From the NCBI GenBank assembly GCA_012837935.1, contig DUQG01000058.1, positions 1-64,000 of the forward strand: a DNA stretch of 64,000 nucleotides, read 5' to 3'. This document shows, one piece after another, positions 37,230 to 44,214 of the stretch (position 1 is its first letter; every line of letters begins with the position of its first letter). The notes beneath the pieces are model-generated. The model ran no database searches, was not told where the DNA came from, and was given only the letters and a program-made list of their open reading frames with translations. The translations under genes were made by a program, and so were the position numbers. The DNA is from Bacteroidales bacterium. Lineage in GTDB: Bacteria > Bacteroidota > Bacteroidia > Bacteroidales > Paludibacteraceae.

Positions 37230-39911
37230 ATGAAAATCTATTTCAATATACCGTATTTTACCCAATGGGGTAAGCGAATTTTAGTTACCGGCGATGTGCC
37301 TGAACTGGGAAACAATGACTATTCACAAGCCTTGAAGTTGGATTTTGGTGGGCATGAAAGTTGGTTTGGAAGCATTGAGGTTAATCTTAAAGAAGGTCAA
37401 GCCATCAGCTATAAATATCTGCTTTTGGACGAAACGAACGGAAGAGTAACCGAAGAGTGGGGTGACGATAGAAAAATTATCGTTTCCAAAAAATCGAAGG
37501 ATATTCACTGTTTTGACAGTTGGAATGCAGGCGGAAGCATTGAAAATGTCTTTATGACATCGCCGTTTAGGAAAGTGCTTTTGAAATCAGACCCAAATTT
37601 GCCTGCGCAAAAACCGCTAAACAAATTCACTCATACTTTTGTAGTTAAAGCACCGCTATTACAGCCTAAGCAAGCGCTTTGCGTGATTGGAAGTTGTAAG
37701 CAGCTAGGTGATTGGACAGTAAATAATCCGCAACTTATGAGCTTGGAAGGTGATATTTGGACGTTAAAACTTGATTTGTCTGATGTTACTTCTGAAGTTT
37801 ATTATAAGTATGGTATCTATGATACCGAAGCCGAACATTTCTTGTACTTTGAGCAAGGACCCGACCGACGAGCAGCTGTGATAGAAAAGGCACTGGTGCA
37901 GATTAATGATGGCTTTGTAAGAGTAGATAATAGGTATTGGAAAGGCGCCGGATTGGGATTGCCTGTTTTCAGTATCCGAACTAAGAAAAGTTTCGGGGTA
38001 GGTGACTTTGTGGATTTGAAACTTCTGGTGGATTGGTCGAAAAAAGTAGGCATGAAGTTAATTCAGCTACTTCCACTCAATGATACTATCGGTACACATA
38101 CGGAACTTGATGTGCTTCCTTATGCTGCGATTTCGGCTTTTGCGTTGAATCCGCTTTATCTGAATTTACCTGCTTTGGGAAAACTTCCTGAAAGTAATTT
38201 TATGAAGCAGCAATATATACCCAAGCAAGCTGAACTGAATGCGCATGAGCTTGTTCCTTTCTTGGAAGTTATTAACTTTAAGTTGGAATATGCTAAGGCA
38301 GCCTATCTGCATCAGAAACAAGAATTCTTCAAAGACGAGGAATTTATCGCTTTTTTCAAAGAGAATGAATATTGGTTAGTTCCTTATGCTGCTTACTGTG
38401 TGTTGCGTGATAAATTCGGAACGAATGATTACCGTCAGTGGAAAGAATTTGCGGTTTACGATAAGCAAAAAATCGAGGAATTTACGGCTGAAAATCAAGC
38501 GCATTTTGATGAGGTAGGTGTAAATTATTATATCCAATATCATTTGCATAAGCAATTGAATGATGCCGGACGCTACGCTAACGAGCGTGGAATTATACTG
38601 AAAGGCGATATTCCGATTGGGGTAAATAAAAACAGCGTGGACACTTGGGTAAATCCGGAACTTTTCAATATGGATACCAATGCGGGTGCGCCACCTGATA
38701 TGTTTGCCGTGAAAGGTCAAAACTGGTCGCTGCCAACCTACAATTGGGAAGCGATGAAACAGAGCGGTTTCAAATGGTGGAAACAGCGTTTTGAGCAGAT
38801 GTCAAACTATTTTGACACGTTCAGAATAGACCATATTCTTGGATTTTTCCGTATTTGGGAAATTCCGGCTACGCATGTTGAGGGAATTATGGGACATCTT
38901 AATCCTTCTATTCCTGTATATATCAATGAGTTCGGCGAAAAAGGCATCCATTTTGATTACAGTCGTTTTTGCAAACCTTATATTACCGATCAGATTTTGC
39001 ATGATTTCTTTGGTGAAGAGGCGGATTGGGTACGTGCCAACTGCTTGCAAATAGAAGATGGCTGGATTTTATGCTTAAAACCCGAATTCCAAAGCCAAGC
39101 TTATGTGGAAGAGCTTTTCAATAAAGGCGAAATTTCGGAACGAGTAAAATACGGACTTTATGATTTAATTTCCAATGTGCTTTTCTTTGAAGTGGAAGGC
39201 AGCAATGGCACACAATTCTACCCGCGCTATGCCATGCACTATCAGCGTTCGTATGCCGAATTGGACGACTTTACAAAACGTGGTTTGGATGAGCTTTATG
39301 TGCATTATTACTATCATCGTCAGGATGGATTTTGGTATAATTCCGGAATGGATAAACTTCCGGCGCTGAAACGAGCTACCAATATGCTGATTTGTGGGGA
39401 AGATCTAGGAATGATGAATCCGGCTGTAACGGCGGTAATGAATGAGCTTGGTATTCTCAGCTTGGAAATTCAGCGAGCACCGAAAAGCAATAAAATTGAC
39501 TTTGCACATCCGAATGATGCACCTTATTTGTCGGTGGTAACGCCTTCAACTCACGATATGAGTACAGTACGAGCTTGGTGGGAAGAAGATACGGATGTTA
39601 CTCAAAAATTCTACAATTCGCAATTGGGACATTGGGGCAAAGCGCCTTTCTTCTGCGAGTGGTGGATTTGTAGAGATATTATTCTGCAACACCTTTATTC
39701 ACCTGCCATGTGGGCAATATTCCAACTGCAAGATTTACTCGGAATTTCTGAAAAACTACGACGAGAAAATCCGCATGATGAGCGTATTAATGACCCGTCA
39801 AACTCAGAAGCAAGTTGGCGTTATAGAATGCATATAGCAGTGGAAGACTTGCTTAAAGAAGATGAGTTTAACGCAGAACTGAGAAACTTTATTAAGCAAT
39901 CGGGTAGGTAA
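37230..39911 (+). CDS. malQ: 4-alpha-glucanotransferase (GH77) with two N-terminal starch-binding domains
   Basis: 893 residues. Two CBM20-like modules occupy about 1-125 (IPYFTQWGKRILVTGDVPEL) and 130-245 (VIGSCKQLGDWTVNNPQLM). The GH77 barrel follows (about 255-885). The catalytic set is intact: nucleophile Asp in FDTFRIDHILGFFR, acid/base Glu in LICGEDLGMMNP and the stabilising Asp in STHDMSTVRAWWE. It transfers maltosyl or longer glucans between chains in the cytoplasm. No signal peptide. The next gene is a secreted GH57 enzyme, so the pair could work on storage glycogen or imported malto-oligosaccharides. Confidence 0.95.
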   Translation: MKIYFNIPYFTQWGKRILVTGDVPELGNNDYSQALKLDFGGHESWFGSIEVNLKEGQAISYKYLLLDETNGRVTEEWGDDRKIIVSKKSKDIHCFDSWNAGGSIENVFMTSPFRKVLLKSDPNLPAQKPLNKFTHTFVVKAPLLQPKQALCVIGSCKQLGDWTVNNPQLMSLEGDIWTLKLDLSDVTSEVYYKYGIYDTEAEHFLYFEQGPDRRAAVIEKALVQINDGFVRVDNRYWKGAGLGLPVFSIRTKKSFGVGDFVDLKLLVDWSKKVGMKLIQLLPLNDTIGTHTELDVLPYAAISAFALNPLYLNLPALGKLPESNFMKQQYIPKQAELNAHELVPFLEVINFKLEYAKAAYLHQKQEFFKDEEFIAFFKENEYWLVPYAAYCVLRDKFGTNDYRQWKEFAVYDKQKIEEFTAENQAHFDEVGVNYYIQYHLHKQLNDAGRYANERGIILKGDIPIGVNKNSVDTWVNPELFNMDTNAGAPPDMFAVKGQNWSLPTYNWEAMKQSGFKWWKQRFEQMSNYFDTFRIDHILGFFRIWEIPATHVEGIMGHLNPSIPVYINEFGEKGIHFDYSRFCKPYITDQILHDFFGEEADWVRANCLQIEDGWILCLKPEFQSQAYVEELFNKGEISERVKYGLYDLISNVLFFEVEGSNGTQFYPRYAMHYQRSYAELDDFTKRGLDELYVHYYYHRQDGFWYNSGMDKLPALKRATNMLICGEDLGMMNPAVTAVMNELGILSLEIQRAPKSNKIDFAHPNDAPYLSVVTPSTHDMSTVRAWWEEDTDVTQKFYNSQLGHWGKAPFFCEWWICRDIILQHLYSPAMWAIFQLQDLLGISEKLRRENPHDERINDPSNSEASWRYRMHIAVEDLLKEDEFNAELRNFIKQSGR

Positions 39912-39950
39912 GTGGTAGATTGTTTATACTTAGCTAAAGGATAGTTTTTA

Positions 39951-39981
39951 CCCAAAGACTGGCTTTAAGCCAGTCTTTGGG
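39951..39981. repeat. Dispersed palindrome, CCCAAAGACTGGC type (copy 3), between malQ and GH57
   Basis: A perfect inverted repeat CCCAAAGACTGGC / GCCAGTCTTTGGG with loop TTTAA, 40 bases after malQ. Family member of 10165, 25013 and 42711. Could stop malQ transcription, but its T run is weak. Confidence 0.72.
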
Positions 39982-40025
39982 TCTTTATAAGAACTAGATA
40001 TTTTAACCAATAAAGCTAAATAATT

Positions 40026-42476
40026 ATGAAAAAAATTCTTCTTGTAATCTTTTTTGCTGCATTTGTGTTTGCAACTTATTCGGCTAATCCACCTGTTTAT
40101 GTAGCATTTCACTGGCATATGCACCAACCGATTTATCAGCCGGGTGAAAATCTTGTGCAGTCGCAAAATTCCAACGTTTTTTCATATAACTTATATGATA
40201 TTTTTAATTCACGTTCAGGTCCTTACACTTCTTGGCCATCCAGTGCGGTAAACAAAATGTTGTCGATGCCCAATGCAGGAGCGCAAGTAAGCTTTTCCGG
40301 CTCTTTAATTGAGAACCTGAATGTAATGGAAGCCAATGGGAAAGGTTTTAGCAACTGGAAAAGTAGTTGGAACAGCATGATTTCAAAAAAAACAGTTCTT
40401 GGAAATCAGCGTTTAGATATGGTTGCTTTTGGCTATCATCATCCCCTTATGCCTTTGATAGATTATGCAGATATCCGCACTCAAATTCGGAAGCACAAAG
40501 CTGTTTTTGCTCAAAATTTTCCCGGGATGCCTTATTCTAAAGGAATTTTTCCGCCTGAAAATGCTTTTGAAAGCCATATAATTCCGGCATTGGTTGATGA
40601 GGGAATAGAATGGGTAATGGTTGATAATCAGCATTTTGACAGGGCAGCAAAAGGACAACCTTGGGCAAAGTCGAGCAATGTGGTTGAACCTAATAAAGCG
40701 GATATTCTTAACCCGAACCCCAATGACTGGAAACAGCTAAACGGACTTTGGGCACCGATACCGATTTCTGCAGCTTGGGGACATCGTCCGCACCGGATAA
40801 AATATATTGATCCGGCTTCCGGCAAAGAGTATAAAATGATAGCGGTTCCTACTTCTACTTTTTTTGGCAATGAAGACGGAAGAGGCGGATTTGGTGCGCT
40901 AAATTATGAAGCTACCATGAGTCAACTCGAAACTTATAATACTGACCCAAACCATCCAATTTTAGTAGTGCTACATCACGATGGCGATAATTATGGCGGA
41001 GGTACAGACAGCTACTATGGACATAATTTTGATAACTTTGTAAATTGGATTAATTCAAACCCAGATCGTTTTGCGTGTACCACTATTCAAGACTACCTTC
41101 AAAAATTTCCACCCGCTGCCGATGATTTTATCCATGTAGAAGCAGGAAGTTGGTCGGGTGCGGGCTCGGATCCAGAGTTTTTGAAGTGGAACGGCGATCC
41201 TGTAGATGGATACAGCCACGACAGAAACAGTTGGAGTATTATTACAGCAGCAGCAAACATTGTAAAAACGGCAGATCAAATTAATCCAAACTCACAAGCC
41301 ACCAAAGACGCATGGGATTTTCTTACCGTAGGTCAAACAAGCTGTTACTGGTATTGGGACGGCACGGAAGATTGGGATTCAAAACCGACTAAAGCTGCAA
41401 ATTATGCTGTAGCAAAAGCGATGAATGTAGTAAATAGCGGTAGTGATTTAACGCCGCCTTCTATTTATCATCCACAGCGCGAGCCGTATAATCCCGGCGG
41501 TACAGAATGGGGAAATCCAATGTCGTCTGATTTTACGGTATGGTCTTATGTGTATGATGTAAGCGGACTTCAATCTGTTAAGTTGAAATATCGAACAGAC
41601 AAAGACGGCGAAAACTCTCTGTTGACTTCTGATAACGAAACTTATGCAGGTGGAGAGGATGTAAATGCTTGGCAAGAACTTCCGATGACGGAAAAAGCCA
41701 TTGCAAGCAAACTCTCACTACAACCGACTTACAAAGCAAATGAATTTTCTACTCAAATCAAAGGTCTCAACAATGTTTTAGTAGATTATTATATTGAAGC
41801 TGTGGATAAAAAGGGAAATATAGCTCGGTCGCCAATTTCGCATGTTTGGGTTGGAAAAACTAATACAGGAGGTGGTGGTGATGTTGGGTCGCAAGTAGGC
41901 AGCTATATCATTATGCCTTCAACCCCCTCTAATAACGATGTTATTACTATTGAGCTACCGGAAAACAAAGAAGGTGCCGTATTGCATTGGGGCGTAAATA
42001 AATTTGAAAAACCGATTGCAGAATATTTGCCTTTCGGTTCTACTTATTGGAATGACGGCGTAGCAGCAAGAACACCATTTAAACTTGTTAATGGAAAATA
42101 TCAAGCGCAAATCGGACCCTTTAATAACGGACTTCAACCGGCATCCTTTATCAGTTTTGTGGTGCATTATACAGCTACAAATTCTTGGGATAATAATGGA
42201 GGCAAAGATTATCAGATTGCATTAATTACAACCGAATTAAAGCAAGTTGATAATAATTATGTAGAAGTTTTTCCAAATCCGGTTAAAAATAACATTCTGG
42301 TTCAATCCGCTGATGTGATAAACAATTTGCAGTTGATAACTTTGCAGGGAAGAGTGCTAGCTGAAAAACACCAAGTAAACCATCTTAATGTGGAAAATAT
42401 TTCGAGTGGAGTTTATTTATTAAAAATAAAATTTGAAAACGGAATTGAAACAGTAAAAAAGGTTATTAAGAATTAA
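40026..42476 (+). CDS. Secreted GH57 family glycosidase with T9SS tail
   Basis: 816 residues. Signal peptide MKKILLVIFFAAFVFATYSA, then a GH57 catalytic domain: YVAFHWHMHQPIYQPGEN (first conserved motif), RLDMVAFGYHHPLMPL, GIFPPENAFESHIIPAL with the likely Glu nucleophile, and ILVVLHHDGDNYGG with the likely acid/base Asp. The region 480-720 has two beta-sandwich-like modules (WSYVYDVSGLQSVKLKYRTD; VGSYIIMPSTPSNNDVI). The last 75 residues (VEVFPNPVKNNILVQSAD to KKVIKN) are a T9SS type A sorting domain. An extracellular alpha-glucan-acting enzyme is likely; exact specificity is not deducible. The stop codon lies within the 9-bp target duplication of an inserted element. Confidence 0.92.
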   Translation: MKKILLVIFFAAFVFATYSANPPVYVAFHWHMHQPIYQPGENLVQSQNSNVFSYNLYDIFNSRSGPYTSWPSSAVNKMLSMPNAGAQVSFSGSLIENLNVMEANGKGFSNWKSSWNSMISKKTVLGNQRLDMVAFGYHHPLMPLIDYADIRTQIRKHKAVFAQNFPGMPYSKGIFPPENAFESHIIPALVDEGIEWVMVDNQHFDRAAKGQPWAKSSNVVEPNKADILNPNPNDWKQLNGLWAPIPISAAWGHRPHRIKYIDPASGKEYKMIAVPTSTFFGNEDGRGGFGALNYEATMSQLETYNTDPNHPILVVLHHDGDNYGGGTDSYYGHNFDNFVNWINSNPDRFACTTIQDYLQKFPPAADDFIHVEAGSWSGAGSDPEFLKWNGDPVDGYSHDRNSWSIITAAANIVKTADQINPNSQATKDAWDFLTVGQTSCYWYWDGTEDWDSKPTKAANYAVAKAMNVVNSGSDLTPPSIYHPQREPYNPGGTEWGNPMSSDFTVWSYVYDVSGLQSVKLKYRTDKDGENSLLTSDNETYAGGEDVNAWQELPMTEKAIASKLSLQPTYKANEFSTQIKGLNNVLVDYYIEAVDKKGNIARSPISHVWVGKTNTGGGGDVGSQVGSYIIMPSTPSNNDVITIELPENKEGAVLHWGVNKFEKPIAEYLPFGSTYWNDGVAARTPFKLVNGKYQAQIGPFNNGLQPASFISFVVHYTATNSWDNNGGKDYQIALITTELKQVDNNYVEVFPNPVKNNILVQSADVINNLQLITLQGRVLAEKHQVNHLNVENISSGVYLLKIKFENGIETVKKVIKN

Positions 42477-42690
42477 ATAATGTGAGTTCGATATAATTTT
42501 TGCCCGTAGGGCATTTATATCAATAGAATGAAATTTATCTACCAATATTTTCCCGTAGGGAATACATCCCCTACGGGGAATATGGTTCATTTCCAATGTA
42601 TTCCTATTGATATTAATTCCCTACGGAAAATTAAGTAGCTTTCAATCAAGTAATTATTCTAATTCTTATATCGAACTCACGTTAAATAAT
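42473..42690. mobile_element. MITE-like element with terminal inverted repeats and 9-bp target duplication
   Basis: The element 42482-42681 begins GTGAGTTCGATATAA and ends TTATATCGAACTCAC(G). It is flanked by the direct repeat TTAAATAAT (42473-42481 and 42682-42690). Inner parts also pair (ATATCAATAG with CTATTGATAT; CCCGTAGGG and CCCCTACGGGG words), so the whole can fold as one long hairpin. About 200 bases, no ORF. These are the hallmarks of a non-autonomous DNA transposon. Confidence 0.75.
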
Positions 42691-42710
42691 AGGGAAAATT
42701 CCTTTTACTT

Positions 42711-42743
42711 ACCCAGAGGCTGGCTTGTAGCCAGCCTCTGGGT
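42711..42743. repeat. Dispersed palindrome, ACCCAGAGGCTGGCT type (copy 4)
   Basis: An inverted repeat ACCCAGAGGCTGGCT / AGCCAGCCTCTGGGT followed by six T on the plus strand, so it can act as a terminator. Located between the MITE-like element and recX. Confidence 0.75.
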
Positions 42744-42760
42744 TTTTTCATAATTCAGCC

Positions 42761-42791
42761 TTTGGGTTTATAAAAAATATCATTACTTTTG
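42761..42791 (+). promoter_or_regulatory. recX promoter
   Basis: TTTG (42761-42764), exactly 19 bases, then TACTTTTG (42784-42791): a full Bacteroidota consensus, 24 bases before the start codon. Confidence 0.8.
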
Positions 42792-42815
42792 TCTGTTCAA
42801 TAAATATTAGGCGAA

Positions 42816-43277
42816 ATGAAAAAGGAATACACATTTGACGAGTTACGAAGTAAAGCAGCTTCTTACTGCGCTATCGCTGAGCATTGCATATCGGAAGTGG
42901 ATTTGAAACTACGAGCTTGGCAAGTAGAGGATACGGACAGAAAGAAAATTATCGAAAAACTGATTGCCGATGATTTTATTAATGAAAAACGCTATGCAAA
43001 TTCGTTTGTACGGGATAAATTTCATTTAAATAAATGGGGTAAAATAAAAATGGCGATGGCTCTTCGAGAGAAAGGGATTGGGAAGAGCTTGATAGATAAT
43101 GCGCTGGAACAAATTGATGAAGGGGAATACCAAGAGATGCTGGCTACGTTGCTAAAAGCTAAAGTAAAGACCATTAAATACGAGTTTGAATACGAAAAAC
43201 AGGGAAAACTCTTCCGTTTTGCACAGAGTAGAGGCTTTGAAAATGAGGTGATTGAAAGGGTGATACGGTATATTTAG
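42816..43277 (+). CDS. recX: Regulatory protein RecX
   Basis: 153 residues. Modulates RecA filaments. Three-helix repeats typical of RecX are visible: YTFDELRSKAASYCAIAEHC, SEVDLKLRAWQV, IEKLIADDFINEKRYANSFV with DKFHLNKWGKIKMAMALREK, and the final FRFAQSRGFENEVIERVI. Length is usual. Single gene with its own promoter. A quasi-periodic tract and a C-rich palindrome copy follow the stop. Confidence 0.92.
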   Translation: MKKEYTFDELRSKAASYCAIAEHCISEVDLKLRAWQVEDTDRKKIIEKLIADDFINEKRYANSFVRDKFHLNKWGKIKMAMALREKGIGKSLIDNALEQIDEGEYQEMLATLLKAKVKTIKYEFEYEKQGKLFRFAQSRGFENEVIERVIRYI

Positions 43278-43281
43278 TTGG

Positions 43282-43465
43282 ATGCTGGGTGTTGGATGTC
43301 GGATGACCGATGACGGATGTTTGATGTTGTTTGGATGTTTAAGCCCCCTAAATCCCCCAAGGGGGACTTTTTGGAAAGAGCAGAATTTAAGGTTTGTTAA
43401 ACTATTACTTCCAATATTTTATCTCTTATCTTTCATCTTTCATTTTATCATCAAAATCACACTAA
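43282..43465. repeat. Quasi-periodic tract and C-rich palindrome after recX
   Basis: About 43282-43340 consists of words like GGATGTCGGATGACCGATGA. A C-rich palindrome copy (CCCCCTAAATCCCCCAAGGG, 43344-43370) follows, with the same CTTTTTGG continuation as the copy at 60873 in prmC. No gene. Confidence 0.65.
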
Positions 43466-44068
43466 TCATAGTAGTTCAGACTTTATCATCGCTTTTTTTC
43501 TTGCTGTTCCCCAGTGATAGTTTCCAATAGAACCGGAAGCAGGAATAACCCGATGGCACGGAATAATATAAGAAACCGGATTTGCCCCAACAGCACTGCC
43601 AACTGCACGAGCTGCTTTGGGGTTTTTTATTTGTTTTGCAATGCAGCCATAAGTAGTAAGCCTTCCTTTCGGAATTTTAAGTAAAACTTTCCAAACTTTT
43701 AATTGAAAATCAGTTGCTTTGATATGAAGTATAATTGAGTTGGGTGTGTTGGTTGGTGCGTTAAAGAAATTGATGGCTGATTCTATAAACTCATCTGTTT
43801 TCTCTTGGTAAGTTGCATTAGAAAAGAGTTTCTTTAATTCCGTCAATATACTCTCTCGATTTTCAGAAAACCCTAAGTAGCAAATGCCTTTTCCGCTTGA
43901 AGCAATCAACATTTCCCCGAATATAGAATCTGAGTATAAATAGCTGATAGTTAATTCCTTTCCGCCATTTTGATGTTCATTCGGTTGCATGGTTTCAATT
44001 CTCACAAAATTTTCGTGAGAGAAACAGGAATTAGTTTGCTCAAAATTATATAATCTATCAGCTAACAT
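43466..44068 (-). CDS. Methylated-DNA-protein-cysteine methyltransferase, truncated Ada-type
   Basis: 200 residues. Residues about 50-200 form the O6-alkylguanine methyltransferase: ATDFQLKVWKVLLKIPKGRL, AVGSAVGANPVSYIIPCHRV with the acceptor Cys, and a tail GNYHWGTARKKAMI. It repairs O6-methylguanine by transferring the alkyl group to that Cys. Residues 1-45, and 14 more codons upstream of the ATG (IEHAKYLCSKAT), resemble the end of an AraC helix-turn-helix domain as in Bacteroidota Ada-like AraC-MGMT fusions. An in-frame stop at 44111-44113 and a tandem repeat tract cut off the rest. So it is probably a 5'-truncated Ada relative that keeps an intact repair domain. Confidence 0.85.
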   Translation of the reverse strand: MLADRLYNFEQTNSCFSHENFVRIETMQPNEHQNGGKELTISYLYSDSIFGEMLIASSGKGICYLGFSENRESILTELKKLFSNATYQEKTDEFIESAINFFNAPTNTPNSIILHIKATDFQLKVWKVLLKIPKGRLTTYGCIAKQIKNPKAARAVGSAVGANPVSYIIPCHRVIPASGSIGNYHWGTARKKAMIKSELL

Positions 44069-44111
44069 AGTTGCTTTAGAACACAGATATTTCGCATGCT
44101 CAATACCTAAT

Positions 44112-44213
44112 TAAATCGAACACAAATGACACAAATTGCACAGATTAACACAAATTGCACAGATTAACACAAATTACTTTTCATAAACGCCCAAACAAAT
44201 AAACGCTCAAACT
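44112..44213. repeat. 19-bp tandem repeat and quasi-periodic tract
   Basis: AAATTGCACAGATTAACAC occurs twice in tandem (44133-44151, 44152-44170) with partial copies on both sides, then words like AAACGCCCAAACAAATAAAC. It occupies the place where the missing 5' part of the Ada-type gene would be. Confidence 0.7.
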
Positions 44214-44214
44214 T

